A DNA stretch of 35,326 nucleotides from Cyanobacteria bacterium SW_9_44_58 (GCA_003021905.1 PXPI01000096.1:1-35326), one strand, 5' to 3'; counted from the first letter of the stretch, positions 1 to 9,190 are shown. Made by a program: numbers and translations. The notes: generated from the sequence alone by a model not told the origin.

Positions 1-308
1 CTCATGCACCCCCTCGCTTGATGCAAATCGTCACCCCCGCGAATCACCTTCCCTAATCCGCTTCGCGCTCGATTAGGGACTGTCGCGCTTAATGTTCAAT
101 CTAGCAAGTTAGGCAAGTTGTTCAGTCAATCTCCTAATTGTGATTTTCTGAACTAAAACCGTAACCACCAGAACGAGAAGCAACTTGCAGAAAAATATTG
201 CTCAAAATAAGCTATCGTAGAAAGGGTTGGAGATTACGGCTTCCGTTGAGGAAGGTACCTGCTCTAACCGTTGGTGATAATTTAAAACCCCTTTAATTGT
301 TCTAAAAT
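1..308. other. Upstream region of rpoZ with a hairpin; no gene seen
   Basis: I see no complete gene here. A perfect 9-bp inverted repeat lies at 50-58 and 71-79 (core CCCTAATC / GATTAGGG, 12-nt loop). It could terminate a plus-strand gene outside the window: one forward frame is open from base 3 to a TAA at 54-56, inside the hairpin, but 17 codons are too few to identify. A weak sigma70-like pair, TTGCAG at 185-190 and TAAGCT at 208-213 with a 17-bp spacer, could drive rpoZ. The promoter is inference; the hairpin is seen directly. Confidence 0.45.
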
Positions 309-542
309 ATGTATAAACGTTCTTCTTTTAATGCTGAGGAAATTGTTCAACGCTCAGAACAGTTAATCAATGCGGCTTCCAATCGCTACCGGATTACAGT
401 GCAAGTGGCGAAGCGGGCAAAACGCCGACGCAGTGAAGACAAAAACCAAGATGCCCTCGAAGATCCCTTGATGACGCCTCCCATTCGCGCCATTATTGAA
501 ATGTCGGATGAATTAACGCAACCGGAAATCATCGGCGAATAA
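309..542 (+). CDS. rpoZ: DNA-directed RNA polymerase omega subunit
   Basis: This is a 77-residue protein matching the short cyanobacterial omega subunit, a small accessory subunit that helps RNA polymerase assemble around beta'. The N-terminal half has the omega signature of a helix followed by [17 protein letters not shown] (about residues 24-40), close to the family's NRYxLVxxxAKRAR pattern. The tail, with [13 protein letters not shown], is typical of the cyanobacterial form. Length agrees with the family in this phylum (about 75-80). The ATG at 309 is the only sensible start. A DUF1818 gene follows on the same strand, with a GC-rich hairpin between them at 563-589. Identification is firm. 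Confidence 0.93.
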   Translation: MYKRSSFNAEEIVQRSEQLINAASNRYRITVQVAKRAKRRRSEDKNQDALEDPLMTPPIRAIIEMSDELTQPEIIGE

Positions 543-560
543 AGAGAAATCACTCATCAT

Positions 561-590
561 TGCCCCCTAGTCTTAAATCAATTAGGGGGT
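561..590 (+). terminator. Hairpin between rpoZ and the DUF1818 gene
   Basis: CCCCCTA at 563-569 pairs with TAGGGGG at 583-589, extended by a G-T and a T-A pair, around a 9-nt loop. No T-run follows, so it is a weak candidate for a full terminator. It may instead attenuate transcription or protect the 3' end of rpoZ mRNA. Part of its right arm (GGGGG, 585-589) would act as the ribosome site for a TTG start at 597, which argues against that start. Confidence 0.5.
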
Positions 591-641
591 AAAGCATTGA
601 TTTCAAAGTACTTCCCTATTGGACATTTACTTTCCCAATTC

Positions 642-1007
642 ATGGATCGAGTTCTCAAAAAAGGACAAGGCTGGCGCATGGGCTGGAATCCCTATGCCAA
701 AACCTACAAAGGGTTAGTGGGAACTGATGAGTGGGCCATTGAATTGACGGAAACTGAATTTAATGAGTTTTGTCGCCTGCTGTTGCAATTGGCAAAAACC
801 ATGGAACAAATGAAGCCAGAATTGATGGATGAAGAAAGAATGGCCTGTGAAGCTGAATCTGACCAACTCTGGCTAGAAGTCGAAGGCTATCCCCACTCGT
901 TTTCCCTGCGATTGATTTTACAAACCGGGCGCTGTGCCGAGGGCAATTGGTCGGCAGCTGCGGTTCAGGCGTTAATTCCCATGGCGCAAACGTTTTCCGC
1001 TCAATAA
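642..1007 (+). CDS. DUF1818 family protein, cyanobacterial conserved
   Basis: The 121-residue product begins MDRVLKKGQGWRMGWNP and matches, from memory, the DUF1818 family of cyanobacteria and plastid-bearing lineages, whose function is not established. I see no signal peptide or membrane segment. The middle is acidic and helical (MDEERMACEAESDQLWLEVEG), and the tail LRLILQTGRCAEGNW is characteristic of the family. I prefer the ATG at 642 because family members start at this MxRxLKxGxGWRxGW motif. A longer reading from TTG at 597 adds 15 residues of unlike composition and would need a ribosome site buried in the hairpin. Its place just after rpoZ suggests shared expression. The role is unknown. 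Confidence 0.82.
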   Translation: MDRVLKKGQGWRMGWNPYAKTYKGLVGTDEWAIELTETEFNEFCRLLLQLAKTMEQMKPELMDEERMACEAESDQLWLEVEGYPHSFSLRLILQTGRCAEGNWSAAAVQALIPMAQTFSAQ

Positions 1008-1009
1008 CC

Positions 1010-1041
1010 TTGCCATTTTCTAAAAGGTAAGCTATTATAAT
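1010..1041 (+). promoter_or_regulatory. Sigma70-type promoter of tRNA-Pro
   Basis: TTGCCA at 1010-1015 is followed after 17 bp by TATTAT at 1033-1038. An overlapping perfect TATAAT lies at 1036-1041, with a 20-bp spacer. Either would start RNA about 5-10 nt before the mature tRNA at 1055. The -35 element begins directly after the stop of the DUF1818 gene. Confidence 0.65.
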
Positions 1042-1054
1042 AGACCCTGGTCGT

Positions 1055-1128
1055 CGGGGCGTAGCGCAGTTTGGTAGCGCACCACTTTGGGGTAGTGGAA
1101 GTCGTGGGTTCAAATCCCGCCGCTCCGA
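1055..1128 (+). tRNA. tRNA-Pro (anticodon GGG)
   Basis: The 74-base cloverleaf folds by hand. The acceptor is CGGGGCG (1055-1061) against CGCTCCG (1121-1127) with one G-U pair. The D arm is in GTAGCGCAGTTTGGTAGCGC. The anticodon stem is CCACT/AGTGG around the loop TTGGGGT, giving anticodon GGG. The T arm contains GGTTCAAATCC, and the discriminator base is A at 1128. CCA is not encoded, as is usual in cyanobacteria. The anticodon reads CCC and CCU proline codons. The gene has its own promoter just upstream and a strong hairpin terminator just downstream. Confidence 0.95.
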
Positions 1129-1142
1129 TGCGATAAAGAAAG

Positions 1143-1177
1143 CCTTTCCCTTGCTCTGAGGGAAAGGTTAAATTTTT
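1143..1177 (+). terminator. Intrinsic terminator after tRNA-Pro
   Basis: CCTTTCCC (1143-1150) pairs with GGGAAAGG (1160-1167) around a 9-nt loop, followed by TTAAATTTTT. It ends the tRNA transcript and lies 19 bases from the stop of the convergent oxygenase gene, so it may serve both directions. Confidence 0.85.
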
Positions 1178-1195
1178 GGTTATGATCGCGCCTCA

Positions 1196-2683
1196 TTAAA
1201 CAAAACACTGGGAAACCCAACTGCCATGTAAGCCGTAAGGAATATGATATTTCAGTGCCAAACGGGCGGTTTCGCTTAAGGTTTTCCCATCGAGAATGAC
1301 CAATTCGGAACGATGTTTTGCCCCATTATAAATCAAGGTCAAGACCCAGCCGTCATCTTCAGCATCACTGTCGGGTTGGGGAACAAAAATGGGTTCACTG
1401 ATAAACCCGCTAGGGGCGGCGCTCCAGACTTGACGCTCCCGCGTTTCCCAATCATACTTCAAAATCGCTTGCAAAGGCGCATTTCCCCGAGGCTGATGGG
1501 CAGTTCCCATAAATAAATAGCGATAGGGTTGTCCCGCTTTTTGGGGAGGGGCATAAGGAAATTCACAGCAACGGGGTTCTATTAATTCTTTCTTTACTAC
1601 TGCCGTCTCTAAATTGAGCGTAAATCGCCATAATTGCCCCGGATATAAGGCATCAAAATCAACATCGCGAAAATCGGATTCCGGGTCAACTTCCGGAAAG
1701 TCAGCATAGCAAATGGAATCCACACATAATTGCTGATTACTCACTTCAAAGGCATTGGCATGATGGAAAATAAATCCTGCATTGACTTCTAACTCTGTCA
1801 TGGGTTGTTGACGATTTTTATCCCGAGGAATGACCCAAATCCGGGTATTATCTTCCGGCTTAAATTTGATACATTCTCCTGCGCCTCGCAGCCCTAACGC
1901 AAAAGGAATAGGATTGAATTGAACCGGATTTTGGAAAAAGATGTAGTAGTGCGGGGTAATCGCGAAATCATGAATAAAGGCAAAGCCGGGAATACTATGG
2001 CTTTGTTTTCTTAACAGCTTGAAATTCGTATCAAATTCATAGGTATGAATGGTACTGGATAAGCCTGGTTCAATATAGAAATTGATTAAACAGGGTTGAT
2101 TATTATTAAGAACAGAATTGGGTTCGATCCAAGGATGAGCGGCAAAGGCTTCCCCTTCTGCCAATACGCCATCTAATTGATCAATGCCAATGGTTTCTAA
2201 GGTTTTGGGATCTAAGCGATACGGCAATCCCCCTTCCCAGAGAGCAAGAAGTTTATCTCCCCAGTAAATGATATTGGTGTTGGCAATATTTTTATGCTGA
2301 AAGTCAAAGGCATTTTTCCACCATCCCCCAGGTTTTTGAGTGCCAAAAATATTGCGATATAAAATCGTTCCTGTGGCTTGTTCTTCCACAAAGCCTGCAG
2401 TGCGCACGAAGCGGTTTTGGAAATAAACATTGCCTTCCTGAAAGGTGAAGGAACACACCATGCCATCGCCATCAAAGGGATGTTGCACCGGAATGCCGTT
2501 GATATCCAGTAAACCGGGTCCGTTGCGAAATAAGGTTCCGGTTAGCCCTTGGGGAACGCTGCCTGAAATAAGTTCTAACCAATAAGCCTCTTCTCGTCTC
2601 TGAGATTCATAGCCTTGTTGCCATTCCTGTTTAGAGTAAGGCGGGTGGGTTGTCGCAGTGGGGTTGCTTGCTAGATCAGTCAT
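1196..2683 (-). CDS. Apocarotenoid 15,15'-oxygenase (carotenoid cleavage dioxygenase family)
   Basis: This 495-residue RPE65-family enzyme aligns closely, from memory, with the Synechocystis apocarotenoid oxygenase (ACO/Diox1, about 490 residues). That enzyme uses Fe(II) and O2 to cleave beta-apocarotenals to retinal. The four iron-binding histidines are present: H183 (in AAHPW), H238 (in FIHDF), one of H307/H308 (in FHHANAF) and H486 (in LHGSW). The fixed motifs RNGPGLL (53-59) and HPFDGDGM (68-75) are also seen. There is no signal peptide; the family binds membranes through a hydrophobic patch. The gene is divergent from an MFS transporter with 146 bp between them, so a shared control region is possible. 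Retinal production implies a retinal-binding partner, but no rhodopsin gene is in the window. Exact substrate is inferred from similarity. Confidence 0.9.
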   Translation of the reverse strand: MTDLASNPTATTHPPYSKQEWQQGYESQRREEAYWLELISGSVPQGLTGTLFRNGPGLLDINGIPVQHPFDGDGMVCSFTFQEGNVYFQNRFVRTAGFVEEQATGTILYRNIFGTQKPGGWWKNAFDFQHKNIANTNIIYWGDKLLALWEGGLPYRLDPKTLETIGIDQLDGVLAEGEAFAAHPWIEPNSVLNNNQPCLINFYIEPGLSSTIHTYEFDTNFKLLRKQSHSIPGFAFIHDFAITPHYYIFFQNPVQFNPIPFALGLRGAGECIKFKPEDNTRIWVIPRDKNRQQPMTELEVNAGFIFHHANAFEVSNQQLCVDSICYADFPEVDPESDFRDVDFDALYPGQLWRFTLNLETAVVKKELIEPRCCEFPYAPPQKAGQPYRYLFMGTAHQPRGNAPLQAILKYDWETRERQVWSAAPSGFISEPIFVPQPDSDAEDDGWVLTLIYNGAKHRSELVILDGKTLSETARLALKYHIPYGLHGSWVSQCFV

Positions 2684-2829
2684 ATAACCGTTAGCGTTTA
2701 AAGAAACTTTACATCGATTCTAACTGTAAGGATAACTGAATTTTAGAAAGCGATGGATCTGCGTTGGGGAAGAAGTTGCTTTTATTAAAAAATGTTAAAC
2801 ATTAAGCATAAGATAGCATTTGGTTTGCC

Positions 2830-4041
2830 ATGTCTGATTTAAATAGCGACTCCCTGAAAGTCAAGGCAGTTCTGCTAGGCGCCAGTCCCATTGTGATTTT
2901 GCCCAGTTCTGCCATTTCTCCTGCATTGCCGGCAATTCAAGATTACTTTGCCCAGGTTGACAATTCTGAATACTGGGTGCGGTTAGTTTTAACCATGCCT
3001 GCGCTTTCCATTATTATCGGCGGTCTACTGGCAGGCCAAATCATTGATCAGGTAGGGCGTAAAAGCTTACTCATCGCTTCCATGCTTTTAGCCAGCATCT
3101 CCGGCGCGATGGGCTATGGGTTAGATAGTCTTCTGTTTCTTATTTTGACCCGAGTTGCCCTTGGTTTTGCCGTTGCCGGCGCGATTACCAGTATCACCAC
3201 CCTCATCGCGGATTATTACGAAGACAAAACGCGAGCCAATTTGATGGGCTTTCAATCCACTTGTATTGCTGCCGTGGGCGTGGTTGTCCTCTCTTTAAGC
3301 GGGGTATTCGCTGATATTAGTTGGCGAACCCCCTTTCTGCTGTATTTATTGCCGCTGCTGCTGGTTCCTTTCATGATCTTATGGTTAAACGAACCCATTC
3401 ATGAAGTGATTGAACAGGACCGTCAAAGCCATCCCTTTTCCTGGTCACAACTCCCATTACTCACCATTGGCATCATTTATGGGGTAGAACTGCTGCACAT
3501 GTTCCTGTTCTATTTAACGCCGGTACAGCTGCCGTTTTATTTACAGTCTTCCTTTGATGCCTCAGCGTCTCTCAGCGGCGTTGCGATTGCAACCATGACG
3601 CTTTGCCAAGGTGCGGCTTCTATTGGTTACGGTTGGATGAAAGCAAGGTTGACGTTTGTCAATATCTTAGCTGCAGCATTTGCCCTTGCCTGTGTGGGAC
3701 ATAGTATTGTTGCTGTTGCTCCCAGTATCCAGTTTATTGTGTTAGGGTTAGCCGTGAGCGGGTTGGGATTTGGTTTTCTGTTTCCCAACTGTAAGGTGTG
3801 GATCACACAAACCGTTAATCCTGAGATTCGAGGACGGACTTTAGGCGGTTTAACCACAGCATTCTACATTGGCGAGTTTCTGTCTCCTTTTGCCAGTCAG
3901 ACAGCAGTGAAGTGGGTTGGCGCTGGCGGTACTTATGCCCTGGCTAGCGGCATTTTAGGAGTCGTTGCCATACTTGCTTTGGCATCGAGTGCCAAATCAG
4001 GGCTTATCCCCTCAGCAAATCGGTTTTCCAGTAATTCTTGA
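2830..4041 (+). CDS. MFS transporter (drug/metabolite efflux type)
   Basis: The 403-residue protein has about 12 hydrophobic segments and the loop 2-3 signature of the major facilitator superfamily, AGQIIDQVGRK (about residues 63-73, the GxxxDxxGRR motif A). A second, weaker copy, NPEIRGRTLGG, lies near residue 340. A proton-coupled exporter of the DHA1 kind is the best fit; substrate cannot be read from sequence. It starts with ATG at 2830 and is divergent from the apocarotenoid oxygenase gene. A small inverted repeat, AATGTT-A-AACATT, at 2791-2803 could be an operator between the two. An export role for carotenoid products is only a suggestion from position. Confidence 0.85.
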   Translation: MSDLNSDSLKVKAVLLGASPIVILPSSAISPALPAIQDYFAQVDNSEYWVRLVLTMPALSIIIGGLLAGQIIDQVGRKSLLIASMLLASISGAMGYGLDSLLFLILTRVALGFAVAGAITSITTLIADYYEDKTRANLMGFQSTCIAAVGVVVLSLSGVFADISWRTPFLLYLLPLLLVPFMILWLNEPIHEVIEQDRQSHPFSWSQLPLLTIGIIYGVELLHMFLFYLTPVQLPFYLQSSFDASASLSGVAIATMTLCQGAASIGYGWMKARLTFVNILAAAFALACVGHSIVAVAPSIQFIVLGLAVSGLGFGFLFPNCKVWITQTVNPEIRGRTLGGLTTAFYIGEFLSPFASQTAVKWVGAGGTYALASGILGVVAILALASSAKSGLIPSANRFSSNS

Positions 4042-4104
4042 TCGCGTTGGCAATTACAATTGTGTTGCTCCTGGTGAAGCAATTAGCCTATAAAAATAGC
4101 CTAG

Positions 4105-4125
4105 CGCCGGAAGTGGATTCCGGCG
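4105..4125. terminator. GC-rich hairpin between convergent MFS gene and pdhA
   Basis: CGCCGGAA (4105-4112) pairs perfectly with TTCCGGCG (4118-4125) around a 5-nt loop. It sits midway between the stop of the MFS gene and the stop of pdhA, where a two-way terminator is expected. No clear T-run flanks it, so factor-independent termination is uncertain. Confidence 0.5.
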
Positions 4126-4157
4126 TCATTGATGATTCCTTTACCTGCTAGCAGTAC

Positions 4158-5192
4158 TTAGTCATCTTCAGCAAAAATATAGCGATGCAACTGTTGGGGA
4201 TCAGGTTCCGGACTTGATTCCGCATACTCGACAGCATCATCAATGGTAGCCTGAACTTTCTCATCAATTTCAGACAGTTCCTGTTGGGTGGCTAAATTTT
4301 GCTCCATTAAATAACCGGCTAATTTCTTAATGGGATCGCGCGCCATCCAAGTTTCTTTTTCTTCAGCAGGCCGCAATTCGTCAGGATCAGCTAAGGAGTG
4401 ACCGCGAAACCGATACGTGAGGGTTTCAATCAGGGTGGGTCCTTCTCCGGCACGGGCACGCTGAATCGCCTCTTGTGCCGCATCCCGCACGGCTAAGACA
4501 TCCATCCCATCGACTTCTATACCTTTCATGTTAAACAGACCCGCTTTTTTGTAAATTTCAGGTTGAGAGGCGGCGCGTTCGTGGGCCATGCCAATTGCCC
4601 ATTTATTATTTTCTACCACAAACAAAATGGGTAAGTTCCAAAGAGAAGCCATATTAAGACATTCAAAAAACTGACCATTATTGGTTGCCCCATCGCCAAA
4701 AAAGCAAGCCGTCACTTGATCGGCATTTTCATTCCCCAGCACCTCTCGGCGGTACTTGGTTTGGAAGGCAACGCCGGTTGCAACAGGAATCCCTTCGGCA
4801 ACAAAGGCATATCCCCCTAGCAGATGATGAGCGGCGGAAAATAAGTGCATGGAACCGCCCCGCCCTTTGCTGCAGCCTGTTTCTTTGCCAAATAGTTCTG
4901 CCATGACTTCTCGCGGCGGAACTCCAGCACTGAGGGCATGAACGTGATCGCGATAGGTGCTGGCGACATAGTCTTCTCCTTGGCGGAGCGCCTTAATCAC
5001 CCCTGTGGAAACCGCTTCTTGACCGTTATAAAGGTGAACAAAGCCAAACATTTTGCCGCGATAATACATTTCGGCACACTTGTCTTCAAACAAGCGTCCC
5101 AGGGTGAGATCTTTATAAAGCATCAATCCTTGTTCACGGTTGATTTGAGTGCTTTGCGGTTGAAAAGTAGGTAAAGTTCGTTCAGCGACCAT
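4158..5192 (-). CDS. pdhA: Pyruvate dehydrogenase E1 component, alpha subunit
   Basis: The 344-residue protein is the alpha half of the heterotetrameric E1, which decarboxylates pyruvate with thiamine diphosphate and passes the acetyl group to lipoyl-E2. The thiamine-diphosphate motif runs from GDGATNNG (166-173) to ENN (194-196). Upstream are the conserved GQEA (57-60), [10 protein letters not shown] (78-87) and GRGGSMH (110-116) blocks, and [11 protein letters not shown] is found in the C-terminal third. Length matches cyanobacterial PdhA. The N-terminus [11 protein letters not shown] shows no targeting signal. The beta subunit gene is not adjacent, which is usual in cyanobacteria where pdh genes are scattered. 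The gene is divergent from ftn2 across 278 bp. Confidence 0.95.
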   Translation of the reverse strand: MVAERTLPTFQPQSTQINREQGLMLYKDLTLGRLFEDKCAEMYYRGKMFGFVHLYNGQEAVSTGVIKALRQGEDYVASTYRDHVHALSAGVPPREVMAELFGKETGCSKGRGGSMHLFSAAHHLLGGYAFVAEGIPVATGVAFQTKYRREVLGNENADQVTACFFGDGATNNGQFFECLNMASLWNLPILFVVENNKWAIGMAHERAASQPEIYKKAGLFNMKGIEVDGMDVLAVRDAAQEAIQRARAGEGPTLIETLTYRFRGHSLADPDELRPAEEKETWMARDPIKKLAGYLMEQNLATQQELSEIDEKVQATIDDAVEYAESSPEPDPQQLHRYIFAEDD

Positions 5193-5470
5193 AGATTTTT
5201 ATGATTGGGACAAAGTTGACAGTTTGCTTAGAAAACCAACTTAATGCCAGTTGGCAGACGAAAATTTATATCGTGTTTATTAGAGCAAACTTATCTTAGC
5301 AAGGAAGTTATGATTTCCTCTAACACCGATTAAAATCAAACTGGTAGAGGATTCTTCCTTAATTTAAAAATGAGTTCGCTCATCACAGGGATTACTCTGT
5401 TATTGTAAAGACGTTTCCTGGAATATCTCTACCAAATTAGATGTACCGCTTGATACTGGGGAAGTAAACC

Positions 5471-7612
5471 GTGCGCATACCGCTCGACTATTACCGAATT
5501 ATCGGTCTGCCTTTACAAGCAACTGCCGAACAAGTTGAACAGGCTTATCAGGATCGCCTTCGCCAGACTCCTCATTCGGAGTACTCTCAGGAAACCTTGG
5601 CAGCCAGAAAAAAATTGCTGGATGTCGCTTATGAGGTGTTATCGGATTTTGAACAGCGAAGTGCCTATGATGCGAACTATTTACTAAGCAATTCTGAAGT
5701 TTCAGAGGAAGAGGTGGCTTTACCTCAGATTCCAAGCGAACAAGAGGAAGCCCTGGCTGTTACTCCCCATACCCCAATGTTAGAGGTGGATACGCCTCAA
5801 CAATTGCTGGGGGCGTTATTAATTTTATATGAACTTGGGGAATATCAGCGAGTGCATTACTTAGCAGAATGGGTATTAGCGGATCCTAGCCGTGCTTTTC
5901 CCAGTTTTTCTCCCAATCGGGAACTTTCTTCCGCCATGTATGGGGATTTGATATTAACCTTAGCCTTAGCTGGCTGGGAATTGGGACGGGAATTATGGCG
6001 GCAAGCGGAATATGAAGCGGCAGGAGAAACCGTGGAAAGAGCCCATCAGGCATTGGTCGATTGGGAGGCATTTCCGGAATTGCGTCAAGATATAGCCAGC
6101 GAATTAGAAAAATTATGTCCTTATCGCATTTTTGAATTGCTTTCAGAACGCGATCGCGATGAGGCAGTTCCCAAAGCAATTGCGCTGCTGGAAGGAATGT
6201 TTGAACAGCGAGGGGGAATCGATGGGGAAATTCCTGATGAATCTGGCCTAAATATTGATGAATTTTTACATTTTATCCAACAAATCCGAGCCGATTTAAC
6301 CGCCCCCGAACAGGAAGAATTATTTGCCAAAGAAGCACAACGCCCCTCAGCAGTGGGGATGTATTTGGCTGCTTGTGCCGGCATTGCTCGGGGATTTGCC
6401 TATTGGGAACCCCATTATATTCTCAAAGCGCAAGGATTTTTAAACCAGTTGCAACAAAATTATCAAAAGCCGGGTAACACCGCCGATGTCTATTTAGAAC
6501 AGGCCATTTGTACTTTATTATTGGGAGAAACGGAAACTGCAATTAATCAGGTTCAAAAAACTCAAGAGACAGAATCTTTAGCGCAGATTCAAGCGTATGC
6601 CTCTCAAGCCGGGGATTCCCCCGATTTTTTATTAGGGCTGTGCCATTATACGGAACAGTGGCTAGAGTCTGTTTTATTCCCCAAATTTTTAGAGTTAGCT
6701 GACCAACCGGCTTCTCTGAAAGATTATTTTGCCAGCGAGTCGGTGCAGCAAACCCTGGAATCTTTCCAAGACAATGCACCTTTACAAAAAGAAACGGAAG
6801 AACAACAAAAGCCGGCAATCCCTCCTTCTTCGCCAAATGTATCGCAACAGGAACATGAACTAAAGCAGTGGCATTTTCCGGTTTCTGAGTCTGATGCCTC
6901 TTCTGAAGCAACATCCCCTCAAGCATCCTCCGCTTCTGCCCTGAGACAACGCAAACCTCGTCGGAGGCAGCGCCGGCGCTTGTCCTCGCAAGCATCGCGA
7001 ATCATGGCTTTGATTGCAATTAGCGGGGTGGGATTAGGCGCGATCGCGCTGTTTGGGTTTGGCGTTTATCGCGGGGTGAATGCTTTATGGACAAATTTGT
7101 TTGATGAGGCGTCGCCGTCAGTGGAACTGGAGGGTGAACCGCTGGCCATTGAACTGAACAACCCGCTTGTGGAATTGCCTTCTTCTGAGTCCCAGAAACA
7201 AGAGGAATCCGCCGCCATTCCCCTGAATCGCGATCGCGCAGAACAAATTATCCGCACTTGGTTCGATAGTAAAGCTAAAGCCTTTGGTCCCGATCATCAA
7301 ATTGAGGCCTTAGATGAAATTCTAACCGGTTCCTTGCTGTCTTCTCGCAAGGCACAGGCGCAACAGTATGAACAGAATAACTGGCATCAATACTTTAGCC
7401 ACAGTCTTAACATCGAAAGCTTTTCTTATCCTGCCGAGAATGTGACAACGAAAGGGCAAATCACAGCAACCATCCGTGAAGTTGCAAAATTTTACGGCAA
7501 TGGCAATCTTAATGAGTCGCGTTCCTATGATTCCACCCTAAAAGTGCGCTATGATGTCGTTCGCGAAAACAAAACTTGGCGTATTGAAAGGATTGAGGTA
7601 TTGAATCAGTGA
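5471..7612 (+). CDS. ftn2: Cell division protein Ftn2/ZipN (ARC6 homologue)
   Basis: The 713-residue protein is the cyanobacterial ancestor of plastid ARC6, an inner-membrane anchor for the FtsZ ring. Residues 3-70 form a J-like domain (DYYRIIGLPLQATAEQVEQAY, then AYEVLSDFEQRSAYDA) in which the HPD tripeptide of true DnaJ proteins is absent. Helical repeats fill about 100-420, and a low-complexity, Ser/Pro- and Arg-rich linker covers about 430-505. One membrane span lies at about 511-535. A C-terminal DUF4101 domain (about 585-713) opens with AEQIIRTWFDSKAKAFG and ends WRIERIEVL. By homology the J-like side is cytoplasmic and the C-terminal domain periplasmic. The start is GTG at 5471, placing the DYYRIIG motif near the N-terminus as in homologues. 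Its stop overlaps the longest reading of the malic enzyme gene, so co-transcription is likely. Confidence 0.92.
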   Translation: MRIPLDYYRIIGLPLQATAEQVEQAYQDRLRQTPHSEYSQETLAARKKLLDVAYEVLSDFEQRSAYDANYLLSNSEVSEEEVALPQIPSEQEEALAVTPHTPMLEVDTPQQLLGALLILYELGEYQRVHYLAEWVLADPSRAFPSFSPNRELSSAMYGDLILTLALAGWELGRELWRQAEYEAAGETVERAHQALVDWEAFPELRQDIASELEKLCPYRIFELLSERDRDEAVPKAIALLEGMFEQRGGIDGEIPDESGLNIDEFLHFIQQIRADLTAPEQEELFAKEAQRPSAVGMYLAACAGIARGFAYWEPHYILKAQGFLNQLQQNYQKPGNTADVYLEQAICTLLLGETETAINQVQKTQETESLAQIQAYASQAGDSPDFLLGLCHYTEQWLESVLFPKFLELADQPASLKDYFASESVQQTLESFQDNAPLQKETEEQQKPAIPPSSPNVSQQEHELKQWHFPVSESDASSEATSPQASSASALRQRKPRRRQRRRLSSQASRIMALIAISGVGLGAIALFGFGVYRGVNALWTNLFDEASPSVELEGEPLAIELNNPLVELPSSESQKQEESAAIPLNRDRAEQIIRTWFDSKAKAFGPDHQIEALDEILTGSLLSSRKAQAQQYEQNNWHQYFSHSLNIESFSYPAENVTTKGQITATIREVAKFYGNGNLNESRSYDSTLKVRYDVVRENKTWRIERIEVLNQ

Positions 7613-7641
7613 CCCATCATCAACCATCAACGAATAACCCT

Positions 7642-9036
7642 ATGGTGAAATTAACACCCAATGCCAGTTATAGCCTGGCGATTACTTTGTGTTATCCCAA
7701 CCAACCGGGAAGGCTAGCGGAAATCACAAGCGCGATCGCGCAAGCAGAGGGGAGTTTAGGGGATATTGCTGTTCAAGAGCAAACCCGCCATCTCATGCAG
7801 CGGCAATTGATTGTTGATGCTTATAGCCATGAACATGGAGAAGCGATTTTAAAGGCCCTGCGTTCCCTCTCGGAGGTGACAATTCTGGAAGCAACGGATC
7901 GCACCTTGGAATTGCATCGCGGCGGAAAACTGCACATGCACAGCCGCCTTCCCATCAACTCCCAATCGGATTTAGCCATGGCCTATACGCCAGGGGTGGG
8001 AAGAATTTGCCGCGCGATCGCGCAACATCCCGACGAGGTTTTTTCCTTTACCATTAAAGGGAATACGGTGGGGGTGGTTACCGATGGCAGTGCTGTTTTA
8101 GGCTTAGGCAATTTAGGGGCAGCTGGGGCATTGCCTGTTATGGAAGGGAAAGCCATTTTGTTTAAGGAATTTGCCGATCTCGATGCCTTTCCCATCTGTT
8201 TAGACACCCAAAATATTGAAGACATTATCAGCACAGTGAAACATATTGCCCCCGTTTTTGGCGGCATTAACCTAGAAGATATCAGTGCCCCGCGTTGCTT
8301 TGAAATTGAACGGCGATTGCGGGAAGAATTAGCCATTCCCGTCTTTCATGACGACCAACATGGCACCGCGATTGTCGTAACCGCAGCCTTAGATAATGCC
8401 CTTTCCCTGGTTAAAAAAGCCCTAGCAGAGATAAAAATTGTCATTAATGGGGCAGGGGCAGCCGGAATTGCCATTGGCCGCTTATTAAAATCGGCAGGGG
8501 CAAAGCCGGATCAAATTGTGCTGTGCGACTCCCAAGGCATTATTACCCAAAGTCGAACCGACTTAAACCCGGAAAAACAGGAATTTGCTTTGCCCCAAAG
8601 CGGATCTCTCGCTGATGCCATGAAAAGGGCAGATGTGTTTATCGGTGTCAGTTTGCCAGGCATTGTTACCCCGGAAATGGTAAGTGCTATGGCCAAAGAT
8701 CCCATTGTGATGGCAATGTCGAATCCCATTCCTGAAATTCAACCGGAATTGATTGCCGATCAAGTTGCGGTTTGTGCCACCGGGCGCAGTGATTATTCCA
8801 ACCAAATTAACAATGTCTTAGCCTTTCCTGGAGTATTTCGCGGGGCATTGAACTGTCGCGCCAGAACTATCACCTCCCGGATGTGTTTAGAAGCCGCAAG
8901 CGCGATCGCGTCCTTAATTCCTGCCCAGGAACTGACCCCAAACTATATTATCCCTTCTGTTTTTGACCAGCGAGTGGTGACTGCTGTTGCCCAAGCGGTG
9001 GAAGAAACAGCCCGACAGGAAGGGATACTGCATTAA
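7642..9036 (+). CDS. Malic enzyme with N-terminal ACT domain
   Basis: The 464-residue product oxidatively decarboxylates malate to pyruvate using NAD(P)+. An ACT-like regulatory domain occupies about 1-80 (YSLAITLCYPNQPGRLAEIT). The malic N domain contains SQSDLAMAYTPGVG and VVTDGSAVLGLGNLG, with the metal-binding ED in NLEDI and DD in VFHDDQHGTA. The NAD-binding fold has GAGAAGIAIGRLL and ends with SNPIPEIQPE, ATGRSDYSNQINN and AFPGVFRGAL. It matches, from memory, Synechocystis Me (463 residues) along its length. That supports ATG 7642 over the GTG at 7609, which overlaps the ftn2 stop and adds a poorly conserved 11-residue leader. Cofactor choice cannot be settled by eye. It likely shares a transcript with ftn2. 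Confidence 0.92.
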   Translation: MVKLTPNASYSLAITLCYPNQPGRLAEITSAIAQAEGSLGDIAVQEQTRHLMQRQLIVDAYSHEHGEAILKALRSLSEVTILEATDRTLELHRGGKLHMHSRLPINSQSDLAMAYTPGVGRICRAIAQHPDEVFSFTIKGNTVGVVTDGSAVLGLGNLGAAGALPVMEGKAILFKEFADLDAFPICLDTQNIEDIISTVKHIAPVFGGINLEDISAPRCFEIERRLREELAIPVFHDDQHGTAIVVTAALDNALSLVKKALAEIKIVINGAGAAGIAIGRLLKSAGAKPDQIVLCDSQGIITQSRTDLNPEKQEFALPQSGSLADAMKRADVFIGVSLPGIVTPEMVSAMAKDPIVMAMSNPIPEIQPELIADQVAVCATGRSDYSNQINNVLAFPGVFRGALNCRARTITSRMCLEAASAIASLIPAQELTPNYIIPSVFDQRVVTAVAQAVEETARQEGILH

Positions 9037-9190
9037 CTGGCAATGGGATAAATTGGAACAAGTCAAGAAAAATCAACTTGAGAAATTTGCGATATCTTCG
9101 TTATTTTTTATTCAATAATAACTGCCAAAGCCCCTCTAAATTGATCAATTAGAATCTTTCATAATTAAGAATTATTAAACAAACGTTACT

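Noticed and set aside
597-641. TTG start for the DUF1818 gene at 597
   Set aside because: It adds residues not seen in the family, and its ribosome site would be locked in the 563-589 hairpin; ATG 642 gives the usual N-terminus.
760-1113. 117-codon open frame on the minus strand across DUF1818 and tRNA-Pro
   Set aside because: It lies antisense to two well-supported genes and its product resembles no family; it would read through the tRNA.
7609-7641. GTG start of malic enzyme overlapping the ftn2 stop
   Set aside because: The 11 added residues are not shared with the close homologue, which begins at the Met encoded at 7642. It cannot be fully excluded.
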